A DNA stretch of 64,000 bases from contig NZ_JAIFYA010000001.1 in NCBI RefSeq assembly GCF_019688735.1, positions 806,001 through 870,000 of the forward strand, written 5' to 3'. Shown here one piece after another: positions 7,755 to 14,064 of the stretch. A program made the translations under genes and the position numbers. The notes under the pieces are model-generated. The model was not told the origin of the DNA. It saw only the letters and a list, made by a program, of their open reading frames with translations, and did no database searches. The first letter of the stretch is position 1, and the number at the start of each line of letters is the position of its first letter. This DNA is from Thermosulfurimonas sp. F29. Lineage in GTDB: Bacteria; Desulfobacterota; Thermodesulfobacteria; Thermodesulfobacteriales; Thermodesulfobacteriaceae.

Positions 7755-10700
7755 GTGGCGGAGGTCTTTCGCATAGAGGTAGCCCTTAAGCCGGATCTCC
7801 GGGACGCCCGGGGGGAGAAGGTAGCCCGCCGGGCCCGGGAATTTCTGGGACTGTCGGTGGAGGCGGTGCGCACGGTGCGGGTCTATCTGGTGGAGGGGAA
7901 CTTTCCGGAGGACCTTCTCGAACGGTATGCCCGCGAGGCCCTGTGGGATCCGGTTATCCAGCTGGTGAGTCTCGGCCGGCCTCTGGCCCCGAAGCTCGAC
8001 TTCCCCTACGACTGGCTCATCGAGGTGGGGTTCCGCCCCGGGGTGACCGACAACGAGGGCCGGGTGGCGGCCGAAGCCCTCTCGCTTCTGCTGGAACGCC
8101 CCCTCGCCCCCGACCGCGAGGGAGTCTATTCCGCCGTCCAGTACCTGGTGCGGGGGGCGCTCTCCCGCAAGGATTGCGAGCGCCTGGCCCGGGAGCTTCT
8201 GGCCAACGAACTCATCGAACGCTGGTGGATCCTTTCCCGGGGGGAATACGAGGCGCAGGGGCTGCGTTATCCGGCCCCCCGCGTGACCGAGACCACCGAG
8301 GCCACCGTGGAGAGCTGGGACCTGGCCCGGCTTTCCGACGAGGAGCTCCTGGCCCTTTCCCGCGAGAGGCTGCTGGCCCTTTCGCTTGAGGAAATGCGCA
8401 CCATCAGGGATTACTTCGCCCGGCCCGATTTCATCGCGGAAAGACGCAAACACGGCCTCGGGCCGGAGATCACCGATGTGGAGCTGGAATCCCTGGCCCA
8501 GACCTGGTCCGAACACTGCAAGCACAAGATCTTCAACGCCCGCATTCACTACCGCGACCTCGAGACCGGCGAAGAGTTTACCGTGGACAGCATCTTCAAG
8601 ACTTACATCCGCGGAGCCACGGAGAAGATCCGGGAAAAACTCGGAGAGCGGGACTTCTGCCTTTCGGTCTTCGTGGACAACGCCGGGGTCATAAGGCTAA
8701 ACGACCGGTGGGCCCTGGCCTTCAAGGTGGAGACCCACAACAGTCCCTCGGCGCTCGACCCTTACGGCGGTGCGCTTACCGGTATCGTGGGGGTGAACCG
8801 GGATCCCTTCGGCACGGGCAAGGGGGCCCTTCTGGTCTTCAACACCGATGTCTTCTGCTTTGCCCCGCCGAACTGGGACAAACCCCTACCGCCGAGGCTG
8901 CTTCACCCCCGGCGGATCTTCGAGGGGGTGCGCGAGGGCGTGGAGCACGGGGGCAATCAGAGCGGGATCCCCACGGTGAACGGATCCATCGTCTTCGACC
9001 CCCGCTATCTGGGAAAGCCCCTGGTTTATTGCGGAACCGGAGGGATCCTGCCCCTTGAGGTCTGCGGCGAGCCCTCCTGGAAGAAGGGGGCCCGTCCCGG
9101 GGACCTGGTGGTCATGGTGGGGGGGCGCATCGGCAAGGACGGGATCCACGGGGCCACCTTCTCCTCCGAGGCCCTGCACGAGGGGAGCCCCGCCACCGCC
9201 GTCCAGATCGGAGACCCCATCACCCAGAAGAAGATGACCGACTTCCTGCTGCGCGCCCGGGACGAGTGCCTCTACACCTCCATCACCGATAACGGGGCCG
9301 GGGGACTCTCCTCCTCGGTGGGGGAGATGGCCCGGGAGGCCGGAGGGGCGGAGCTCGACCTCGAAAGGCCACCCCTCAAGTACCCGGGACTCAAGCCCTG
9401 GGAGATCCTTCTTTCGGAGAGTCAGGAACGGATGACCGTGGCCGTGCCTCCGGACAAGATCGACCGTTTCCTGGATCTCGCCCGCAAAATGGATGTGGAG
9501 GCCACCGTGGTGGGGCGTTTCACCGATTCCGGTTACTTCCATCTCCGTTATCGAGGTCGCACGGTGGGGCTTCTTCCGCTCGACTTTCTCCACGGGGGTG
9601 TCCCCCAGATGGAACTTCGGGCCGAGTGGCAGCCGCCGAAGGTCTCGGAACCGGATCTTCCCGAACCCGAAGACCTGGGGGCCGTCCTCAGGGAGATGCT
9701 TTCCCGCCTCAATGTTTGCTCCAAGGAATATGTAGTGCGGCAGTACGACCACGAGGTCCAGGGCGGGTCCGTGGTGAAACCGCTCACCGGGGCGCAGGAC
9801 GACGGCCCCAGCGACGCCGCGGTACTCCGGCCGGATCTCTCGCGCCCGGACGGAATCGCCGTGGCCCACGGGATCTGCCCCAAGTTCTCGGACCTCGACA
9901 CCTACTGGATGGCGGCCAACGCCATTGACGAGGCCATCCGCAACGCGGTCTGCGTGGGTGGGGATATTGAGCACATGGCCGGGCTCGACAACTTCTGCTG
10001 GTGCGATCCCATCGAGAGCGAAAAGACCCCTGACGGGCGCTACAAGCTGGCCCAGCTGGTAAGGGCGGCCCGAGCGGTGCACGACTTCACCCTGGCCTAC
10101 GGGGTGCCCTGCATATCGGGCAAGGATTCCATGAAAAACGACTACCTCATGTCCCTGGGACTGGATCCGGAGGGCGAGAACCCTTACGGCGTGGGCGTAA
10201 TCCTTCCCGACGGAAGCCTCAAGATCTCGGTTCCACCGACGCTTCTTTTCTCCGTGGTGGCCCGGGTGCCGGATGTGAGCAAGGCCTGCACCATGGATGT
10301 GAAACGCCCCGGGGATCTCCTCTACATCCTGGGTCTCACCCGGGACGAACTCGGGGGCTCGGAGTACTATGCCAGCAGGGGCTTCCTCGGGGCCTCGGTA
10401 CCGAAGGTGGATGCCCGTGAGGCCCGGAGGCGCTACCTGAGACTTCGCGACGCCATCTACTACGGCCTGGTGTCCTCGGCCCACGACGCCTCCGACGGGG
10501 GCCTGGGGGTGGCTCTGGCGGAGAAGGCCTTTTCCGGGGGTTACGGTCTTTTCGTGGATCTCTCGGCGGTACCCTACGAGGGCTGCGGTCGGCCGGATTT
10601 CATCCTCTTTTCCGAATCGGCAAGCCGCATCCTGGTAACCGTGCCGCGCGACCGCCAGCGGGACTTCGAGAAACTCATGGAGGGCACCACTTACGCCCTC

Positions 10701-10820
10701 ATCGGAGAGGTGATCGCCGAGCCGGAACTCATCGTCCGGGATGGCCTGGGCCGCGACCTGGTGAAGGAACCCCTTTCCGAACTCAAGGCCGCCTGGAAGG
10801 CCCCGCTGGCGGAGGTATAG
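7755..10820 (+). CDS. purL: Phosphoribosylformylglycinamidine synthase, PurS-PurL fusion
   Basis: Fourth step of purine synthesis (FGAR to FGAM). The protein has 1021 residues. Residues 1-170 contain two PurS-like ferredoxin-fold segments (FRIEVALKPDLRDARGEKVARRA and YDWLIEVGFRPGVTDNEGRVAAEA). The PurL synthetase body follows (SEHCKHKIFNARIHY near 250, VKVETHNSPSA-like FKVETHNSPSALDPYGGA, GKDSMKNDY). There is no C-terminal class-I glutaminase, so a separate PurQ must supply ammonia. The start is GTG 7755 after GGGAGG. The last 181 coding bases before the final four codons are duplicated at 11375-11555, and the toxin gene's stop abuts the purL stop with no spacer. Confidence 0.93.
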   Translation: MAEVFRIEVALKPDLRDARGEKVARRAREFLGLSVEAVRTVRVYLVEGNFPEDLLERYAREALWDPVIQLVSLGRPLAPKLDFPYDWLIEVGFRPGVTDNEGRVAAEALSLLLERPLAPDREGVYSAVQYLVRGALSRKDCERLARELLANELIERWWILSRGEYEAQGLRYPAPRVTETTEATVESWDLARLSDEELLALSRERLLALSLEEMRTIRDYFARPDFIAERRKHGLGPEITDVELESLAQTWSEHCKHKIFNARIHYRDLETGEEFTVDSIFKTYIRGATEKIREKLGERDFCLSVFVDNAGVIRLNDRWALAFKVETHNSPSALDPYGGALTGIVGVNRDPFGTGKGALLVFNTDVFCFAPPNWDKPLPPRLLHPRRIFEGVREGVEHGGNQSGIPTVNGSIVFDPRYLGKPLVYCGTGGILPLEVCGEPSWKKGARPGDLVVMVGGRIGKDGIHGATFSSEALHEGSPATAVQIGDPITQKKMTDFLLRARDECLYTSITDNGAGGLSSSVGEMAREAGGAELDLERPPLKYPGLKPWEILLSESQERMTVAVPPDKIDRFLDLARKMDVEATVVGRFTDSGYFHLRYRGRTVGLLPLDFLHGGVPQMELRAEWQPPKVSEPDLPEPEDLGAVLREMLSRLNVCSKEYVVRQYDHEVQGGSVVKPLTGAQDDGPSDAAVLRPDLSRPDGIAVAHGICPKFSDLDTYWMAANAIDEAIRNAVCVGGDIEHMAGLDNFCWCDPIESEKTPDGRYKLAQLVRAARAVHDFTLAYGVPCISGKDSMKNDYLMSLGLDPEGENPYGVGVILPDGSLKISVPPTLLFSVVARVPDVSKACTMDVKRPGDLLYILGLTRDELGGSEYYASRGFLGASVPKVDAREARRRYLRLRDAIYYGLVSSAHDASDGGLGVALAEKAFSGGYGLFVDLSAVPYEGCGRPDFILFSESASRILVTVPRDRQRDFEKLMEGTTYALIGEVIAEPELIVRDGLGRDLVKEPLSELKAAWKAPLAEV
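10628..10808. repeat. 181-bp direct repeat, copy 1 (inside purL)
   Basis: Matches 11375-11555 without gaps, with five substitutions that I count by eye (about 97% identity). The copies are offset by 747 bases, and the toxin-antitoxin pair lies between them. This copy completes the intact purL reading frame. Confidence 0.95.
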
Positions 10821-11120
10821 TCAAGAGAAACGATCCTCCCAGTAAAAGGGACGGCGATGGTGATGGGCAATAGCCAAAATCAGAATGACTTTTTCATCTT
10901 CAAGAACAGTATAAAAAATACTGTAAGGAAATGTATGAAGAATACATCGTCTAATGCTTTCACTCACTATCGGATACATATAGGGATTAAGGAAAATCCT
11001 CTGTAAAGCTCTCTTAACCTCTGTGTTAAACCTTAACCCCAATCCTTTTTGTTGGATTTCATAATATTCAATCGCTTCTTCAAATTCCTCCTTTGCTGCT
11101 TCTAAAAACTCGATCTTCAT
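10821..11120 (-). CDS. ParE/RelE-superfamily toxin
   Basis: A product of 99 residues beginning MKIEFLEAAKEEFEEAIEYYEIQQKGLGLRF and containing RRCILHTFPYSIFYTV and ILAIAHHHRRPFYW. This is the standard compact ParE/RelE fold, whose members inhibit gyrase or cleave mRNA. It is translated from an ATGA overlap with the upstream antitoxin gene. It is clearly richer in A+T than purL. It lies convergent to and directly against purL, within an insertion bracketed by duplicated purL sequence. Confidence 0.88.
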   Translation of the reverse strand: MKIEFLEAAKEEFEEAIEYYEIQQKGLGLRFNTEVKRALQRIFLNPYMYPIVSESIRRCILHTFPYSIFYTVLEDEKVILILAIAHHHRRPFYWEDRFS

Positions 11121-11329
11121 TGGTCAAATACTTCCTCAAGAGGAACAGATCTCATAGCTCCCTCTCGATAAGCTCTCAACCGCCTTTTAGACTCTTCTAT
11201 CCAGGCCTTTTCGATCTGCTCATCTCTTTCTTCAAGACTCCTCATCAAGACTTCCACTAAAAAATATCTTTCAGAAGGCTTAAGTTTCAAGGCTTTCTCA
11301 AGCAGATCATCTATAAGTTTCTTTTCCAT
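11117..11329 (-). CDS. Addiction-module antitoxin
   Basis: A product of 70 residues, MEKKLIDDLLEKALKLKPSE onward, with the helical pattern LKPSERYFLVEVLMRSLEERDEQIEKAWIEESKRRLRAYREG. This is characteristic of the short 'addiction module protein' family (PF09720-type) that precedes ParE-like toxins. It starts at ATG 11329 after AAGGAGG. It should neutralise the toxin and may repress the pair; I see no classical ribbon-helix-helix or HTH motif. Confidence 0.8.
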   Translation of the reverse strand: MEKKLIDDLLEKALKLKPSERYFLVEVLMRSLEERDEQIEKAWIEESKRRLRAYREGAMRSVPLEEVFDQ

Positions 11330-11349
11330 TCCCGATCCTCCTTTTTAAA

Positions 11350-11371
11350 GGTTAAGGTTAAGGAAATTATA
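11350..11371 (-). promoter_or_regulatory. Toxin-antitoxin promoter element
   Basis: On the minus strand a perfect TATAAT lies at 11366-11371. A tandem repeat (GGTTAA twice, plus-strand 11350-11363) sits between it and the antitoxin ribosome site and could be an autoregulatory site. The -35 region would fall inside the duplicated purL fragment and is poor. Confidence 0.45.
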
Positions 11372-11374
11372 CCA

Positions 11375-11555
11375 CATCCTGGTGACCGTGCCGCGCGACC
11401 GCCAGCGGGACTTCGAGAAACTCATGGAGGGCACCACTTACGCCCTCATCGGAGAGGTGATCGCCGAGCCGGAACTCATCATCCGGGATGGCCTAGGCCG
11501 CGACCTGGTGAAGGAACCCTTTTCCGGACTCAAGGCCGCCTGGAAGGCCCCGCTG
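11375..11555. repeat. 181-bp direct repeat, copy 2
   Basis: Partner of 10628-10808. Five substitutions separate the copies, three of them changing an amino acid, consistent with relaxed selection on this copy. Confidence 0.95.
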
Positions 11556-11567
11556 AGCAACTTGTAA
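11375..11567 (+). pseudogene. Duplicated 3' fragment of purL
   Basis: Encodes the last ~60 residues of PurL (ILVTVPRDRQRDFEKLMEGT onward) but no start signal and no enzyme body. Relative to the intact gene it carries V-to-I, L-to-F and E-to-G changes and ends in SNL instead of AEV. Bases 11375-11555 form the repeat; the last few codons differ. It is best read as the displaced original tail of purL, or a tail brought along with the toxin-antitoxin insertion. Confidence 0.85.
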
Positions 11568-11587
11568 CCGGAGGTCCCGGAAAGAGG

Positions 11588-12643
11588 TTAACTCAGAAGC
11601 TGATCCAGTAGTTCTTTTCGAAGATAAGTCCTGCCCAATTCTCTAGCCCGCTGTACCTTCCGGGGGTGTCTTATCCTGGTTTGCAGGGGTAAATGTTCCA
11701 CTTTGCGGGCCACGGAATAGGTGTCCTCGGGAAGCACTAGCACCGGGATCCCTGCCTCCTCGGCCCGGGTTAAAATGATTTCGTTAGGATAGAGCCCTCC
11801 CGTGAGGATGAGACATATTGCTCCGGTTTCGATGGCTGCCAATTGAATATCGGAACGGTCTCCTCCTACAATAACTCCAAAGTTGGGGGTCTTGCGAAAA
11901 TATTGAATGGCTTTGTCTACCTGCATGCCCCCGATCAAAAAGTGCTCTACCAGTCGATCCTCCCCGGTGTTCCCCAGGAGTTTGGCTCCTAAATACTCTC
12001 TAAGTTCCCCTACAGAAACCGCAGCCAGGAGATCGTCATGAGGGAACTCTCCCAGAATCGAAATACCTCTTTTTTCAAGAAAAGGGCGAATTAGGTCATT
12101 ATAGTTGGGAAAGTCCGCCGGAGAGATATCATTAAAAATTACTCCCAGAAGAAGATCTTCCAGATCCTCTGCGGCTTTGAGAACATAATCCAGGACATCT
12201 TCCCCTTCATAGCGCACCACCAGAACCACACGGGCATGTAGAGATTTTGCCAGAGTTAGACCGGAGATTCCGAGGAATGTTCCGGAATAAAGACTTCCGT
12301 AGCCTCCCAGAAGTAAAAATTCATCCTTTTCTCCTGCCTGTTTGCAAAAGTCCAGTATCTGATGGAAAAACCCTCCGGTTTCCCCCCTCAGGGCCTTCAC
12401 CAGAACATCTTGAGTAAGTAGTACGGAGGAAAGCTCAGAGGGAGAGATGGTTAGATTCAGGGTGCGGGCTACAAATAAAGCGTCATCGTCCACCAGTGTT
12501 CCTTCTATCATGGTGGGGCGGTTTCCTACGGGTTTGCGGTAGGTGAAGGAGGTCCCCTTTTCTCTGAGGTAATCTCCCAACATCAGAGTGGTCAGGGTCT
12601 TTCCCGCAAAAGGTGTGGTTGAACATACATAGATGGTCTTCAT
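11588..12643 (-). CDS. P-loop/DRTGG-domain protein (phosphotransacetylase N-terminal-like)
   Basis: A product of 351 residues. The N-terminal half is a dethiobiotin-synthetase-like P-loop domain (YVCSTTPFAGKTLTTLMLGDYL). The C-terminal part holds a DRTGG domain (VIVGGDRSDIQLAAIETGAICLILTGG, then PVLVLPEDTYSVARKVEHLP). The same pair occurs at the N-terminus of long bacterial phosphotransacetylases, where it is thought to sense metabolites; no catalytic acetyltransferase domain is present here. ATG 12643 with GGAGGAG upstream is preferred over 12715. The gene follows the acyl-CoA synthetase gene, from which it is now separated by an IS110 element. A regulatory role in acetyl-CoA/acetate metabolism is inferred. 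Confidence 0.8.
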   Translation of the reverse strand: MKTIYVCSTTPFAGKTLTTLMLGDYLREKGTSFTYRKPVGNRPTMIEGTLVDDDALFVARTLNLTISPSELSSVLLTQDVLVKALRGETGGFFHQILDFCKQAGEKDEFLLLGGYGSLYSGTFLGISGLTLAKSLHARVVLVVRYEGEDVLDYVLKAAEDLEDLLLGVIFNDISPADFPNYNDLIRPFLEKRGISILGEFPHDDLLAAVSVGELREYLGAKLLGNTGEDRLVEHFLIGGMQVDKAIQYFRKTPNFGVIVGGDRSDIQLAAIETGAICLILTGGLYPNEIILTRAEEAGIPVLVLPEDTYSVARKVEHLPLQTRIRHPRKVQRARELGRTYLRKELLDQLLS

Positions 12644-12689
12644 TTTTCTCCTCCTGCAATGAATTATGTTATATCCATTCCCGAGATAA

Positions 12690-12830
12690 AGTTTATAGAG
12701 GGACAAGGACTCCATTTTTCGTAGGCTTGGAAGCCTCTATAGGAGTCTGTCCCTCTGTCCCTCAACTCCCAATTGGTTGGTTGGGCGCAAAAGCCCCTGC
12801 CAAACGGGAGGATGGAGCTGAGGGACATAT
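12690..12830 (+). ncRNA. Candidate IS110 bridge RNA
   Basis: Two successive stem-loops fill the left end of the element. Stem-loop 1: GAGGGACA (12698-12705) pairs with TGTCCCTC (12748-12755), and GACTCC (12708-12713) with GGAGTC (12742-12747); AGGCT/AGCCT forms an inner hairpin. Stem-loop 2: GTCCCTCA (12757-12764) pairs with TGAGGGAC (12819-12826), CTCCC (12766-12770) with GGGAG (12806-12810), and GGGC with GCCC around GCAAAA. Loop 1 contains CATTTTTC (12713-12720), identical to the left target flank 12641-12648, and AGGAG (12741-12745), complementary to CTCCT. Loop 2 contains stretches that could pair with the element's own joined ends. This matches the target-loop/donor-loop plan known for IS621. 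RNA ends are approximate. Confidence 0.6.
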
Positions 12831-12852
12831 ACCTTATCCCAGGAGGTAGCCT

Positions 12853-14037
12853 ATGTTCTACATAGGTATCGATGTCGCCAAAAATTCCTTCCAGTTCTGT
12901 ATCCTTCACCCACAAAAGGGAAAGCTCGTATCCAAAAACCTCCCCATGTCTTCCAAAGGCTTCGAAGACTTCCTCCAAACTCTCTCCGCCTATACCCCAA
13001 ACCATATCGTCCTTGAATCCTCCGGACGCTTCCACCTCCCTCTCCTCGCCTTCCTCCTGGACCAGGACTTCCGGGTATCCCTCCTCAACCCTAAAATGGT
13101 TCATCACTTCGTCCGGTTCGTCTCCGCTAACAACCCCTCTAAGTCCGATAAAAAAGACGCCTTCCTCCTGGCGCTCTTTGCCCTCTCCAATCCCCACCTC
13201 CTTAAACCAGCTACCCTCCCCTCCGAAACCAAACTCCTGGCCCGACAAATCCAAAAACTCAAACAGGAAATCGCCGAGGCCAAAACCCAAATCAAACACT
13301 CCCTCGCCGCCCTTTTCCCCGAAGCCGAAAAACACTTCAATGTCTTCTCTCGGGCCTTCCTTGAAATCCTCAGCCGCTACCCCTCCGCTAAAAGAATTGC
13401 CAAAGCCGGTTGGGGAAAAATAGACTATATCCTCTCCCGACTGCCGGGCCGTAAACCTTCCTTCTCCGCTCAAGACCTCGTGCAGGTGGCCCAAAACTCG
13501 GTGGGGATCTCTCATAAAGGCCTGGAAAAAATCCTCCAAATTTACATCCAAAAGATCTTCTTCCTCCAATCCATGATCGAAAAACTGGAAAAAGACCTCC
13601 AGACGGAGATCGAAACTACCATGAAAACTCAGCTGGAATGCCTCTCCTCCATAAAAGGCATCTCCCGCGACCTCGCCTCCAGGTTCCTGGCCGAAGTCGA
13701 AAACATAAAACGCTTCAGTAACGCCAAAAAACTGATCAAATATGCCGGAACAGATCCCGTGGTCAAACAATCCGGAAAATGGAAGGTCCGTATGAACATC
13801 TCCAAACAGGGAAATCCTTACCTTCGAAATATCCTCTTCCAGATGGCCGTAGGAACGGTCAAGTGGGAGAAAACTTTTCAGCATTACTTCCGAAGGAAAT
13901 ACACCCAGTTCAGAAGCTATAAAAAAGCCATGATAGCCGTAGTTAACAAACTGATCCGGGTAATCTATGCCCTCTCTACTCGTAATCAATTCTTCGATCC
14001 TTCTAAACTTGCTCCTGCGGGGGTGCCCCATGCCTAG
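12853..14037 (+). CDS. IS110-family transposase (DEDD recombinase)
   Basis: A product of 394 residues. The N-terminal RuvC-like domain shows the acidic set Asp7 (GIDVAK), Glu55 (LESSG), Asp99 and Asp102 (SDKKDAF). A coiled-coil middle and the C-terminal transposase_20 domain follow (LSSIKGISRDLASRFLAEV, KYAGTDPVVKQSGKWK, ISKQGNPYLRNILFQMA); the conserved serine is probably that of QSGK. Length and domains look intact. The ribosome site is AGGAGG, 6 bases before the ATG. Codon use (many A/T-ending AAA and CTC/TCC mixes) differs from neighbouring genes. Confidence 0.95.
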   Translation: MFYIGIDVAKNSFQFCILHPQKGKLVSKNLPMSSKGFEDFLQTLSAYTPNHIVLESSGRFHLPLLAFLLDQDFRVSLLNPKMVHHFVRFVSANNPSKSDKKDAFLLALFALSNPHLLKPATLPSETKLLARQIQKLKQEIAEAKTQIKHSLAALFPEAEKHFNVFSRAFLEILSRYPSAKRIAKAGWGKIDYILSRLPGRKPSFSAQDLVQVAQNSVGISHKGLEKILQIYIQKIFFLQSMIEKLEKDLQTEIETTMKTQLECLSSIKGISRDLASRFLAEVENIKRFSNAKKLIKYAGTDPVVKQSGKWKVRMNISKQGNPYLRNILFQMAVGTVKWEKTFQHYFRRKYTQFRSYKKAMIAVVNKLIRVIYALSTRNQFFDPSKLAPAGVPHA

Positions 14038-14064
14038 CTATCAATTCCTGATAGTTGACTCCTC

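Larger units (their letters stand above)
12650..14060 (+). mobile_element. IS110-family insertion sequence
   Basis: An element of about 1411 bp. Its ends are inferred by joining the flanks: the CT at 12648-12649 and the CT at 14059-14060 can be superimposed (shared string CTCCT). Doing so restores a compact junction in which the synthetase stop is followed by GAGGAGAAAA and the ATG of the next gene. There are no terminal inverted repeats, as usual for IS110. The left non-coding end is about 200 bases (12650-12852) and the right only 23 (14038-14060). The right end holds a small dyad CTATCA/TGATAG (14038-14054) directly after the transposase stop. Confidence 0.8.

Noticed and set aside
8886-10484. 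Open frame of 532 codons on the minus strand inside purL
   Set aside because: Shadow frame with low-complexity Gly/His/Val composition. PurL motifs on the plus strand explain the region fully.
11382-11567. Possible small 61-residue gene
   Set aside because: It is the duplicated tail of purL without ribosome site, so it is called a pseudogene fragment rather than a gene.
12664-14031. Open frame of 455 codons antisense to the IS110 transposase
   Set aside because: Phe/Gly/Glu-rich with no recognisable domain; the plus-strand transposase has all catalytic residues and a proper start.
12650-14060. Terminal inverted repeats or a target-site duplication for the IS
   Set aside because: No inverted repeats at the ends; the shared CTCCT is explained by the IS110 core dinucleotide plus chance matches. 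The CTATCA/TGATAG dyad is internal.
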